A program made the position numbers and the translations under genes. From Candidatus Aenigmatarchaeota archaeon (lineage in GTDB: Archaea > Aenigmatarchaeota > Aenigmatarchaeia > QMZP01), in NCBI GenBank assembly GCA_030672315.1, contig DAOVGQ010000085.1:1-18643 (forward strand): 18,643 nt of DNA. Reading direction: 5' to 3'. Positions 1-6,860 of this stretch are shown here, one piece after another. The notes under the pieces were generated by a model. It saw nothing but the letters and a program-made list of their open reading frames with translations. It had not been told where the DNA came from and did not search any database. Position 1 is the stretch's first letter. Every line of letters begins with the position of its first letter.

Positions 1-354
1 GGCTGCAAATTCGCTGGGGTTTAGGAATTTAAGCCACACCTCCCAGTTGGAAAAGCTCGAGCCCACCACGAGGGCCAGGAGGGCAGCAAGCCAGAACAGG
101 AAGCCGTCCCTGGGCTTCTTCCTGCCCCTTTTAAGGGAGCGTCTCCTGGCGATGTAGAGGTTGAGAAAGGAAAAAGCCAGGAACCCCAGGCCGGTAAGAA
201 CAGCAAGCATGACCGAGCCAAAGACCACGGTCATAAAAACCTGAGGGTAACCAACTGAATTGAACCACAACCAGTCACCGTACAGGTTGAATATATAGCC
301 TGCAGATATCAGGAAGGCCACGAACAGCAGGCCCAGAAACTGGGTTATCTTCAT
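1..354 (-). CDS. UPF0182 family membrane protein, N-terminal part (cut by window edge)
   Basis: The visible 118 residues begin MKITQFLGLLFVAFLISAGY, a first membrane helix, followed by the UPF0182/COG1615 signature DWLWFNSVGYPQVF, a second helix (about residues 40-66), an Arg/Lys-rich loop (RRRSLKRGRKKPR) and a third helix. Full family members are large multi-pass membrane proteins of roughly 900 residues with no established biochemical role, so most of this gene lies beyond the left edge. The frame is open to base 1. A TATA-like TTTAAATT at 376-383 lies about 26 nt upstream of the ATG and there is no clear ribosome site, so the transcript is probably leaderless. Family assignment rests on the DWLWF...GY motif and is fairly firm; function is unknown. 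Confidence 0.82.
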   Translation of the reverse strand, partial: MKITQFLGLLFVAFLISAGYIFNLYGDWLWFNSVGYPQVFMTVVFGSVMLAVLTGLGFLAFSFLNLYIARRRSLKRGRKKPRDGFLFWLAALLALVVGSSFSNWEVWLKFLNPSEFAA

Positions 355-416
355 AGGTAAGAATTGTGGCAAGGCTTTAAATTGGTGACGTTAAATTGTC
401 TGCGTTCGGGAATCTG

Positions 417-1571
417 CTAAAAAATCAGCGTTAGCTGATAGGGCTCGGGAAACCTCAGGTCGTTGTTTATTTCGTTGATAGATTCTGGACTGATTGGTTT
501 CTCATTGTCTTTAATTTGCTTACCGATCAAATCACTATATATAGCGTACACTTTCTTATAATCCTTCTTTCCACGTGGGGTCTCTCCTGCCCACAGCTCC
601 TTCTTGAATTTGACAAAGGCCTCGATGAATTCCTCTCTGCTGGAGATGCCTGGAGGAAGGTCATGTGTTTCGCAGAGACTCTCCATTTTATAGCACTTCA
701 CTTCATTAGGAAGAATGTTCCAAACCCGGGCTTCTTTTTCAAATAAATAGGAAGCTATGTTCTTGAGGACTTCTGTGGGCCCGATTCCTTTCTTCTTTTC
801 ATGGCCTTCGCCTTCGGTTTCACCTTTAAGTTTGTGCAGGAGCGATTGCTGGAATTCCATGTATCCCTCCTCATCCATTATCAAATCGCTTTCTTCCCCT
901 GGAACATACCTCCCCTCACTATTCAACATGTATGCGGTCTTAGCCCCTGGTTTTTCTCTCTTATGTGGCTTTGCTGCCCCCTGAATAAAGGGGGCGAGCT
1001 CTTCCTGACTGAAAAGCGTGACAGGGGTTGGTTTCCTGTATTCTAGTTCCTTGTTCATCTCTTCAAGACCGCTTTTATCACCAACAAATTCCCCTGCTCT
1101 TTTCACTGCCAATTTACGTGCCTTTTTATATATATGGGGGACCTGTCTATCGCGGTAGCGCTTATTCAGTAAACCAGTTAAAAGTATTTGCAATTCATCA
1201 TAGTTATCTGTCTTAAGTGCTTTAGATTTTATCTCTTCAAGTTCATCCTTTCTGGAATGCTTCTCTGGGATTTTGAAATGATTATCAAGGAAGGTCTGCC
1301 TTCTCCTTCTCTGCTTCTCTTCGGGTAAAGCTTCATAGTGAAATTTCTTTCCGAGGTCTCTTTCAGTATAAACATATCTCAGTGACCCAATCATCTCGTT
1401 TACCGTGGGCAGCCTTTTCCCTGTGAGACTTTCGTCATCCTTTATTGTTTCTGGAAGGCGCCTGCAAAGAGAACCTAACCAGTTACCATATTGTATGCTG
1501 TCCATCAGCAGGTCGCTTTCGTGATCTGGGACGTATCTCCCTTTGCTGTTGAGCACATATCTTACAGCCAT
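417..1571 (-). CDS. Unknown soluble protein made of two tandem homologous halves
   Basis: I do not recognise a family. The 384-residue product is charged, has no signal peptide or membrane helix, and is an internal duplication. Half 1 starts VRYVLNSKGRYVPDHESDLL and half 2 (from about residue 213) starts AYMLNSEGRYVPGEESDLIM. The match resumes at LP..K......L.....IP.. around the middle of each half and at the ends (EMNKELEYRKPTPVTLF against EINNDLRFPEPYQLTLIF). The frame is open to an ATG at 1607, but the ATG at 1571 is preferred: it has GGTGGT three bases upstream, and the 1607 start lies inside a palindrome that looks like an operator. Base composition is more AT-rich than the neighbouring genes, which could mean recent acquisition. 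The stop is TAG. The gene is monocistronic as far as can be seen. Confidence 0.75.
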   Translation of the reverse strand: MAVRYVLNSKGRYVPDHESDLLMDSIQYGNWLGSLCRRLPETIKDDESLTGKRLPTVNEMIGSLRYVYTERDLGKKFHYEALPEEKQRRRRQTFLDNHFKIPEKHSRKDELEEIKSKALKTDNYDELQILLTGLLNKRYRDRQVPHIYKKARKLAVKRAGEFVGDKSGLEEMNKELEYRKPTPVTLFSQEELAPFIQGAAKPHKREKPGAKTAYMLNSEGRYVPGEESDLIMDEEGYMEFQQSLLHKLKGETEGEGHEKKKGIGPTEVLKNIASYLFEKEARVWNILPNEVKCYKMESLCETHDLPPGISSREEFIEAFVKFKKELWAGETPRGKKDYKKVYAIYSDLIGKQIKDNEKPISPESINEINNDLRFPEPYQLTLIF

Positions 1572-1585
1572 TTTACCACCAAGAT

Positions 1586-1621
1586 TGTCACTATATAATA
1601 GTGACATTAAGGGTTTATAAA
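1586..1621 (-). promoter_or_regulatory. TATA box with a perfect palindromic operator candidate
   Basis: TTTATAAA at 1614-1621 is a canonical archaeal TATA box for the leftward gene starting at 1571. Between it and that start, at 1586-1606, is a perfect inverted repeat: arms TGTCACTAT and ATAGTGACA separated by ATA. The expected transcription start (about 1590) falls inside the palindrome, an arrangement typical of a repressor operator. The repressor is unknown; autoregulation is only a guess. Confidence 0.55.
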
Positions 1622-1630
1622 GCTTTCCTC

Positions 1631-1667
1631 ATCAGCTTACGGACGCTCTCGCATGTCGCAAGCTGAT
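1631..1667. repeat. Inverted repeat / potential hairpin in intergenic gap
   Basis: ATCAGCTT at 1631-1638 pairs perfectly with AAGCTGAT at 1660-1667 across a 21-nt loop that can form a few more pairs. It lies downstream of the DUF192 stop codon (1712) and upstream of the promoter of the next leftward gene, so it could end the DUF192 transcript, although no T-run follows on that strand. Confidence 0.35.
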
Positions 1668-1711
1668 AAGCAACATGCAGAATCTACAAATACATGTCCA
1701 AGAAGTTGGGC

Positions 1712-2212
1712 CTAGATGAGGTATATGTCTATCTTCTGGCCAGCCTCTATGCCATGCTCTTGGACAAAGCCCGCATTGGCCTCCACCACATACATGGCCG
1801 GCTGGCCTGAGCTGTAGCGCAGGCAGTGGCATGCACAGGAAGCCGTGCAGGGCTGCGCATCCTCCTCTATATGAACAATATCCAGGGAGGAATTGATGAA
1901 TATCATGTCAAGGGGGATGAGCGTGTTCTTCATCCAGAACGAGCGGGGGGAATCCCCCTCAAAGATGAAGAGCATGCCATCATCAGGGGCCAGGTGCTCC
2001 CTCTCCATGAGGCCCCCGGAGTGCTCCTCAGGGGTGTCGGCAATCTCCACACCAAGCCTGACAGTCCCCGACAGGCCTGAAAAGGTCACACTGTCCGTCC
2101 CGGCCATCTCAGGTTCCCTGGCCACTGGGGCCAGCATAAGAGTTATTATAACTGCCAATAACAACACGAGAAGAACAACCAGCAGTGCCCTTGAAGTAAA
2201 CAGAATCTTCAT
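1712..2212 (-). CDS. DUF192 family protein, membrane-anchored or exported
   Basis: The 166-residue protein has an N-terminal hydrophobic segment (residues 9-30) that is a signal anchor, followed by a complete DUF192 (COG1430) domain of about 115 residues. Signature elements in order are GLMERE, DDGMLFIFE, FWMKNTLIPLDMIFI, IVHIEEDAQPC and YVVEANAGF..EHGIEAGQ. The family is a small beta-barrel fold of unknown activity, found in bacteria and archaea and often exported. A CTASCAC stretch adds extra cysteines to the usual single A.PC position, which could form an extracytoplasmic disulfide. A TATA-like TAATATTAAT lies near 2237-2246, shared region with the divergent small gene at 2275; GAAGG just before the ATG may serve as a weak ribosome site. 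Confidence 0.88.
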   Translation of the reverse strand: MKILFTSRALLVVLLVLLLAVIITLMLAPVAREPEMAGTDSVTFSGLSGTVRLGVEIADTPEEHSGGLMEREHLAPDDGMLFIFEGDSPRSFWMKNTLIPLDMIFINSSLDIVHIEEDAQPCTASCACHCLRYSSGQPAMYVVEANAGFVQEHGIEAGQKIDIYLI

Positions 2213-2274
2213 GCCTTCTTTTTTAAAACAAGGAGTAATATTAATTAGTGGTTTGCTTCGGGAGGGAAGATATC

Positions 2275-2487
2275 ATGAACAAGAGACATATCCTTCACGG
2301 GAGGATAAAGAGGTTCTGGGTTTTCCTGGCGGCTACATCACTGGCGGCCTTTCTGTCAAACAGCGCCATACAGATGCTTCTTAATGGAGAGGTGGACCTT
2401 CAGAGTGCGATAACCATGTCCCTGACCCTTGGAATAGTCCTGGCGATAGTTATGTCCTCCCAGCACAAACAGGGCCACCGGGAATAG
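2275..2487 (+). CDS. Small two-TM membrane protein, unknown
   Basis: This 70-residue protein starts MNKRHILHGRIKRFWVFLAA. The ATG at 2275 is chosen over an upstream in-frame GTG because GGGAGGG lies 8 nt before it. A basic N-terminus is followed by two hydrophobic stretches (about residues 15-36 and 46-61) and a polar His/Gln tail, so it should sit in the membrane with both ends on the same side. I recognise no family. It is divergent from the DUF192 gene and is followed 8 nt later by another tiny membrane-protein gene with its own ribosome site, so the two form a mini-operon. TAG stop. Confidence 0.6.
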   Translation: MNKRHILHGRIKRFWVFLAATSLAAFLSNSAIQMLLNGEVDLQSAITMSLTLGIVLAIVMSSQHKQGHRE

Positions 2488-2495
2488 GAGGTTGC

Positions 2496-2636
2496 ATGGC
2501 AAAGAAGAAGGATAGCAGCATTGGAGAGTCCCTTGAACCGGATATAAGGGTTAACTTCAGAAGGCCGTGGGTCATGATAATCACCCTGGTTATTGCGGCC
2601 CTAATACTGGCTGCCATATATTACCTGCTGGGTTAG
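2496..2636 (+). CDS. Very small single-TM protein (46 aa)
   Basis: The reading frame starts MAKKKDSSIGESLEPDIRVN, then FRRPWVMIITLVIAALILAA and a short tail YYLLG. It has a strong GGAGGT ribosome site 3 nt before the ATG that overlaps the TAG stop of the preceding gene, so translation is probably coupled. The layout is a charged N-terminal tail of about 25 residues and one C-terminal membrane helix, that is, a tail-anchored topology. No family recognised. It ends 7 nt before the stop codon of the convergent PHP-like lipoprotein gene. The spacing, ribosome site and hydrophobic helix argue that it is real despite its size. Confidence 0.6.
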   Translation: MAKKKDSSIGESLEPDIRVNFRRPWVMIITLVIAALILAAIYYLLG

Positions 2637-2643
2637 GGGGCCT

Positions 2644-3756
2644 CTAGGTGCCCTCTGCAACATGGACCCAAATCGGGTTTGAAATGGCGTGGACAAAATC
2701 GTGGTATTCCGGGGTGTAGTCACCTCCCCAGACATCCACAGAGAACCAGGTGTCGCTGGCCACTATGCTGGTCGTGTTGGCCCTGTACCTGTTTAGGGAT
2801 TTTCCGATTTCCTGGATGACGATGCCGTTCTTTATTATCCTGACCCTGCTGAAGGCTGCTGCAGAGCTGACATCCAGGGATATGTTGACATAGTCCCCGT
2901 ATGATGCATTGACTTCTTCCCCAGGGCCGCGGCCGTTCACGGTGAAGTTGAGAACAGGACCGTTCGTGACATAGAACCTTCCTGAAAGGAGGGCCTCCTT
3001 GACAGAATCCTCGGTGAGGTTGCCCTCGATGTACAGGCACTGGTATGAGCTGTCCAGCATGTTCCTGAGGGAGTATGTATTGGTGAAGGGCTTTATGTCG
3101 GTCTCCCCAAATGCAGACACATGGTGGCCGTTGTTCAGAAAAACATGCCACTTTTCAAGGGCCTCTTCGTCATCCTGCCTGGTCTGGGTCATGGGAGAGG
3201 CCACTGCCAGGCCGTCCCAGCTGGAGATGTCCCATCTCCTCCATTCTGAGCAGTTTCCCTCCTGCATGGGATGGGTTATGTAGGCCACCCCTCCCTTCTC
3301 GTGAATGGAATCAATCATGCCCTCCAGGCTGTTGTTATGTTCTATCTGTTCCCTTACCCCTATTGCAACCAGCCAGCCCTCGCAGCTCCCGACAACCTGG
3401 CCAGGAATGCACAGGAATCCCTCCTGGGTGGCCTGCTCACAGGAGTCAAGGTGGAGGTCCGCATCCTCCCAGGAGGGGTCGATTATCATTCCCATAAAGG
3501 AGAAGCCTGCCTGCCTTGCCGCCTCCAGGGCGGTGTTAATGCTTTCCCTGCCTGCAAGGCTTGAATTGAGCTTGAAGCTGCCGCAGTACCAGTTCTCCCC
3601 AGGAGCAGTGAGCAGCGGCTCTGTAATAACATCCAGGTAGCCGCCGGATTCGTTGCCTTCAGTCCAGGCCCCCTGGGCACCCTGTCCTGGCTGGCCAGGC
3701 TGGGTGCACCCGCTTGCCATGAGAACCGCAACCACCAGCAGCAAAATCCATCTCAT
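2644..3756 (-). CDS. Lipoprotein with degenerate PHP/CehA-like metallohydrolase fold
   Basis: A lipoprotein signal peptide ends in the lipobox LMASGC (Cys17), followed by a Gly/Gln/Pro-rich spacer. Residues about 55-270 follow the order of a PHP-type (CehA/McbA) metallohydrolase: a first-strand motif at 58-66, a helix of the ESINTALEAARQAGF type, IPG at 117-119, GGVAYITHP (H162), AFGETDIKPF at 215-224, and SGRFYVTNGPVLNF at 258-271. Most expected metal ligands are missing: the usual DxHxHS is GSFKLNSS, the TDH motif is IIDPSW and the DSH motif is TDIK. It is therefore probably a binding or structural protein rather than an active enzyme. A beta-rich C-terminal domain follows (about 272-370). 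Its ATG is 3 nt after the stop of the surface-protein gene, and its GGAGGT site lies inside that gene, so the two are translationally coupled. Confidence 0.68.
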   Translation of the reverse strand: MRWILLLVVAVLMASGCTQPGQPGQGAQGAWTEGNESGGYLDVITEPLLTAPGENWYCGSFKLNSSLAGRESINTALEAARQAGFSFMGMIIDPSWEDADLHLDSCEQATQEGFLCIPGQVVGSCEGWLVAIGVREQIEHNNSLEGMIDSIHEKGGVAYITHPMQEGNCSEWRRWDISSWDGLAVASPMTQTRQDDEEALEKWHVFLNNGHHVSAFGETDIKPFTNTYSLRNMLDSSYQCLYIEGNLTEDSVKEALLSGRFYVTNGPVLNFTVNGRGPGEEVNASYGDYVNISLDVSSAAAFSRVRIIKNGIVIQEIGKSLNRYRANTTSIVASDTWFSVDVWGGDYTPEYHDFVHAISNPIWVHVAEGT

Positions 3757-3759
3757 GGG

Positions 3760-6027
3760 TCAGAACCTCCAGAAGAGGAAGTCGTCTATTGCCTGCCTCT
3801 TTATATATATTAGTGAGAGGGCTACTAAAATGATTATCGCGGCCACTGCCACCCAGAGCTGGTTGTAATCGACCTCTATCACAAAGTGTGTGACACACTC
3901 CCCGTCTCTGCATCCATACAGGCACGTGGCCTCGTTTATCCATCCCGTTCCCCACTCATTACAGACCTGGAGAATCAGGCCGGCAGCGCACTGACTTTCA
4001 CCTGGCTCGCAGACATCCCATTCTCCAGGAGGGCCCTCTCCTTCTGGCTCCCCTTCAGGCGGCTGGCCAGGGACCTCCCCTTCCGGGGCTTCGGGCTCTT
4101 CACCGGTTACGTTCTCCTCTCCTGCCTCCCTGCCTGTTATTGCAAACCATGAAAGCCCGGGGCTAACGGCCCTGAAATTGAGGCTGGTGTTGTCCGAACC
4201 CGTGAGGGTGGTGGGAAGCTCTGTCCAGTTAGCCTCCAGCCTCATCAGACTTATGGTGGTATTGTCTATATTATTCCTTTCTATCCAGGATCTCTTGACA
4301 GAGAACTCTACTGTGACTCTGCTTATCCTGCTCCTGTTTGCAGTGGTGGTTATGTTAAGATAGCTCTGGACATTCCCGGGCGGTGTCTCTGACACTCCAG
4401 AGGGCTTTGATGAGAATCCCTTGACAACAACATTGCATGTGCCCACTGCCTCGGAAACCTCCAGGGCCACTGAGGTAGCGGATATCCCCACCCTCTCTAT
4501 CTCCATCACTGCTGGCCTGCCGGGGAGGATGCTTCTCCAGACCTGGGTGGCTGTGGGGTGGCTCTCTGCCCCGCCCCCTCTGCTGCCTCCACCGCCATCA
4601 TCACATTCCCTGGAGGTGGCGCTTCGGTTGTCAGTGGTCCCGCAGCTGTTGAGGTCAGTGGCCGAGCGGTACTGCCAGCCGTCAGTGCAGGGGCCCCAGT
4701 CTCCATAGACCCAGTTCTCCAGGCAGAGTGTGGTGAAGTTCCAGGGGCCTGAGGTGTTGCACACACTCAGATTATCACAGGACGTGATGTTGTAGAAGTA
4801 CTCGGTCTTCATGGAGAGGTTATCCAGAAGGAATGAGTGAAGGGTGTTAAGGGTGGAGTTCGTCATGTTCAGGGTGAGGTTTGTCTCGTCCCCTGAACCA
4901 TAGTATATGGCCGAGTCAGCAGGGAAGCTGGTATTCCAGGACACCCCGGCAGAGAATATTCCCGGCTCAATGGTTCTGTTGGATATTATTGTGGGCGTGA
5001 GGTCCACTGTCAGCCAATATCTCTCGGTCTCGTTCCAGGCACCCAGGGTATTGTTCATCCAGAATGTGTAGTTCAGATGGCCCTCCACCTGGCCGGTGAC
5101 GTTCAGGTAGCAGAATCCCTCTGAGGATTTGAGTGTCATATTGAGCTCCCACAATGTCCCATTATCAAGCCTTAAGAGGCAAGTTTCGGGATCCTGCTCT
5201 GTAAAGGTGAAGTTTACAGGGAACCAGTCATAATTGGTGACAGAGCTGTTGGGAAGGGTGGGCCCCACTGGCTCCAGGTCATGGGGGATGGGGCCTATGT
5301 TCAGGAACCAGGTCCCGTTCCAGGCCAGGTTCCCAGAGGTATCATTGAGCCAGACCGACCAGTTCAGGCCTCCCTGGGACTGGTTGCTGGCATTGAACCA
5401 GCACGAGCCTTCGGCCATCTGCATGCTCCAGTTCTGGGCTGTCCCGTTATCGAGGTCCAGGAGACAGGCCTCTGGATTGAATTCATCAAAGCTCATGTTG
5501 ACCATGAACCAGCTCTGGTTGGTCCATGAATTGTTTTCAGGTGTGGGCAGTATCGGGACTATCCCAGAGGGCGAAGTGGTATCGTTCACCTGCACCATAA
5601 CGGCCGTGCTGTTGGTCACGTTCAAGGTATCCAGAACCGTGATGCTGAAGTAATAATCTCCCGGTGTGGTATTAACAGAGGCATTGAACACAAACCAGGC
5701 CTGGGTGAGGTTGGCTATTATGCCCTCCTCTGTCAGATTAACCCAGGTGAGGTTAACCGAATCGTTCCGGAATATTGCCAGGGAGGCCGAGCTCTGGTTC
5801 GAACCAGGAACAAGGGCAAAGCCCCCCGGGAGGGTTATGTTCACCCCTGTAATGTTCACGCTCTGATTGGTGTTGTTTATTGTGAGGTTGAACAGAATAT
5901 TGGGGGAGCCAGCCTCAATCGATTCGTTGGGAGTCACCCAGGCCCCGAAGTCCGCGGCCCGGACCATGGAGAGAAGTATCACTAGGACAGGGATAATCAG
6001 CAGGGGAAAGCATGAGCGATACTGCAT
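3760..6027 (-). CDS. Large multidomain surface protein with PGF-pre-PGF domain
   Basis: Signal peptide (1-24), then an extracellular region very rich in N-glycosylation sequons. Domains by inspection: a NEW3-like beta domain (25-150); two tandem Ig-like repeats (155-247 and 252-345), each with a Cys pair and the shared motif P(E)xCLLxLDNGT; an FN3-like domain (345-436); a short thrombospondin-type-1-like segment (437-475, YGDWGPC...C...REC); a Gly-rich hinge; a PGF-pre-PGF domain (496-632, from RSILPGRPAVMEI to SPGLSWFAITG); an acidic Pro/Glu/Gly linker (634-668); a six-Cys module (673-711); and one membrane helix (about 722-742) with a short basic tail. It should be anchored in the cytoplasmic membrane with most of its mass in the envelope. 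A TATA box at 6050-6057, about 26 nt from the ATG, and no ribosome site suggest a leaderless mRNA. Ligand unknown. Confidence 0.85.
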   Translation of the reverse strand: MQYRSCFPLLIIPVLVILLSMVRAADFGAWVTPNESIEAGSPNILFNLTINNTNQSVNITGVNITLPGGFALVPGSNQSSASLAIFRNDSVNLTWVNLTEEGIIANLTQAWFVFNASVNTTPGDYYFSITVLDTLNVTNSTAVMVQVNDTTSPSGIVPILPTPENNSWTNQSWFMVNMSFDEFNPEACLLDLDNGTAQNWSMQMAEGSCWFNASNQSQGGLNWSVWLNDTSGNLAWNGTWFLNIGPIPHDLEPVGPTLPNSSVTNYDWFPVNFTFTEQDPETCLLRLDNGTLWELNMTLKSSEGFCYLNVTGQVEGHLNYTFWMNNTLGAWNETERYWLTVDLTPTIISNRTIEPGIFSAGVSWNTSFPADSAIYYGSGDETNLTLNMTNSTLNTLHSFLLDNLSMKTEYFYNITSCDNLSVCNTSGPWNFTTLCLENWVYGDWGPCTDGWQYRSATDLNSCGTTDNRSATSRECDDGGGGSRGGGAESHPTATQVWRSILPGRPAVMEIERVGISATSVALEVSEAVGTCNVVVKGFSSKPSGVSETPPGNVQSYLNITTTANRSRISRVTVEFSVKRSWIERNNIDNTTISLMRLEANWTELPTTLTGSDNTSLNFRAVSPGLSWFAITGREAGEENVTGEEPEAPEGEVPGQPPEGEPEGEGPPGEWDVCEPGESQCAAGLILQVCNEWGTGWINEATCLYGCRDGECVTHFVIEVDYNQLWVAVAAIIILVALSLIYIKRQAIDDFLFWRF

Positions 6028-6049
6028 ATTATTTAGTTATCTCAGCCGC

Positions 6050-6057
6050 AATAAATA
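6050..6057 (-). promoter_or_regulatory. TATA box of the surface-protein / PHP-like lipoprotein operon
   Basis: The plus-strand AATAAATA reads TATTTATT on the coding strand, centred about 26 nt upstream of the ATG at 6027. That distance places the transcription start at or next to the start codon, which fits the absence of a Shine-Dalgarno sequence. Confidence 0.55.
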
Positions 6058-6135
6058 GTTCGGTAAGCCTCTTGGATGCTCTCACACGGCACAGCAGTAT
6101 CTGCATCCGTACCCGCATCATGTATAGGGGTTTAT

Positions 6136-6167
6136 ATCAAATTATCAAATTATCGAATTATCAAATC
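6136..6167. repeat. Tandem 8-bp repeat, four copies
   Basis: Four head-to-tail copies of ATCAAATT occur, the third with one change (ATCGAATT) and the last ending in C. They lie about 80-110 bp upstream of the surface-protein promoter, in a gap with no gene. The rest of 6058-6247 holds a 6-bp hairpin (GGATGC/GCATCC, about 6075-6108) and scattered CTCTCAC motifs, but no credible reading frame. Confidence 0.6.
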
Positions 6168-6247
6168 CCACCCCAAGAATGAAGCTCCTCATAGACGCAC
6201 CCATGACATGGGCCTCACGGACTATCATAACTCTCACCTGTCTATTG

Positions 6248-6423
6248 CTCTCACCCCCTGAACTAAGCCTTCTTGTGTTCCCCATGGGCAAGGTCTCGGT
6301 ACCTGCAAAGGCTCGTGGCTCTCACTTTCCCCTTTAAACTGCCCCCATGGGACAAAATTCCCCGGGGGTCAAATTTCACAGAAGCCTCACTTTCAAAAAT
6401 TTAATATATACTCCAGTATATAT
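6248..6423 (+). repeat. Left arm of an imperfect inverted repeat bounding the recombinase module
   Basis: Read left to right this arm contains, in order, CTCTCACCCCCTG (6248-6260), TTCTTG, CTCTCACTTT (6319-6328), CCCCGGGGG, CCTCACTTT (6385-6393) and a 25-bp core at 6399-6423 (TTTAATATATACT, two bases, AGTATATAT). The same blocks occur in the same order on the opposite strand at 8519 down to 8367; the core matches at 23 of 25 positions and the outer 13-mer exactly. The core is itself a palindrome. An AACTGCCCCC at 6337-6346 is also present in direct orientation at 8421-8430. Confidence 0.6.
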
Positions 6424-6455
6424 ATTATAATTGTTATTGTTTAAAATATACTATC

Positions 6456-6508
6456 TATTATATATATTATTTAACATTACTTATATTATATATATTACTT
6501 AACTATAC
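6456..6508. repeat. AT-rich tract with two long direct repeats
   Basis: Within the nearly pure A/T tract 6394-6533, two 25-bp copies at 6456-6480 and 6484-6508 differ at 3 positions. Each reads TATTATATATATTA, then TTTAAC or CTTAAC, and ends TAC, with a 28-bp period. They resemble iterons or an unwinding element, but no initiator gene is seen in the window. A tract of similar composition lies at 8213-8391, at the other end of the module. Confidence 0.5.
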
Positions 6509-6528
6509 TTTAAATATATATTTCCTAT

Positions 6529-6789
6529 TCACTTGGTTTCTTGCTGGCCTTCGTCCTGAGCTGTCCCCTTATCGGTTTTCCTCTCGCCTCCGCCGTAGTA
6601 GATGCCTATATTGGCTACTATAATCGCAAGGATTATAAAGACAAAGGTGAGCTCACAAAACCCGGACACATAGAGGCTGTAGCAGTTGAGGTAGTAGAAC
6701 TCTGCAGCGAGCAGGAGAAGCAGGACAAAGGTCCCCCAGACCGTCTTTTTCTTCCTGTGAACGTACTCCCGGATGAGGTGTGGGTCCAT
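6529..6789 (-). CDS. Small two-TM membrane protein within the recombinase module
   Basis: The 86-residue product begins MDPHLIREYVHRKKKTVWGT. It has a basic N-terminus, two membrane helices (about residues 17-35 and 45-65) joined by a short Cys-containing loop (LNCYSLYVSGFCE), and a polar Lys/Glu/Gln tail. I recognise no family. A TATA box (TTAATAAA on the plus strand, 6811-6818) lies about 26 nt upstream of the ATG, indicating a leaderless transcript separate from the recombinase gene. Two overlapping GTGAGAG motifs at 6825-6837 lie directly upstream of the TATA box. The 3' end abuts the AT-rich direct repeats. Confidence 0.6.
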   Translation of the reverse strand: MDPHLIREYVHRKKKTVWGTFVLLLLLAAEFYYLNCYSLYVSGFCELTFVFIILAIIVANIGIYYGGGERKTDKGTAQDEGQQETK

Positions 6790-6860
6790 GTTAATAGTTG
6801 ATTGTGAGTGTTAATAAATGCACCGTGAGAGTGAGAGTTATATTCCTCATTTTCGGACAT

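Noticed and set aside
2999..3868. Several overlapping plus-strand frames
   Set aside because: They are antisense to the lipoprotein and surface-protein genes, lack ribosome sites and give low-complexity products.
5791..5812. TGGTTCGAACCA, which resembles a tRNA T-arm
   Set aside because: It lies inside the surface-protein coding frame, and no acceptor or anticodon arms can be built around it. I found no tRNA in the window.
6136..6167. Short tandem repeats considered as a CRISPR array
   Set aside because: The unit is 8 bp with no spacers, and no cas gene is present.
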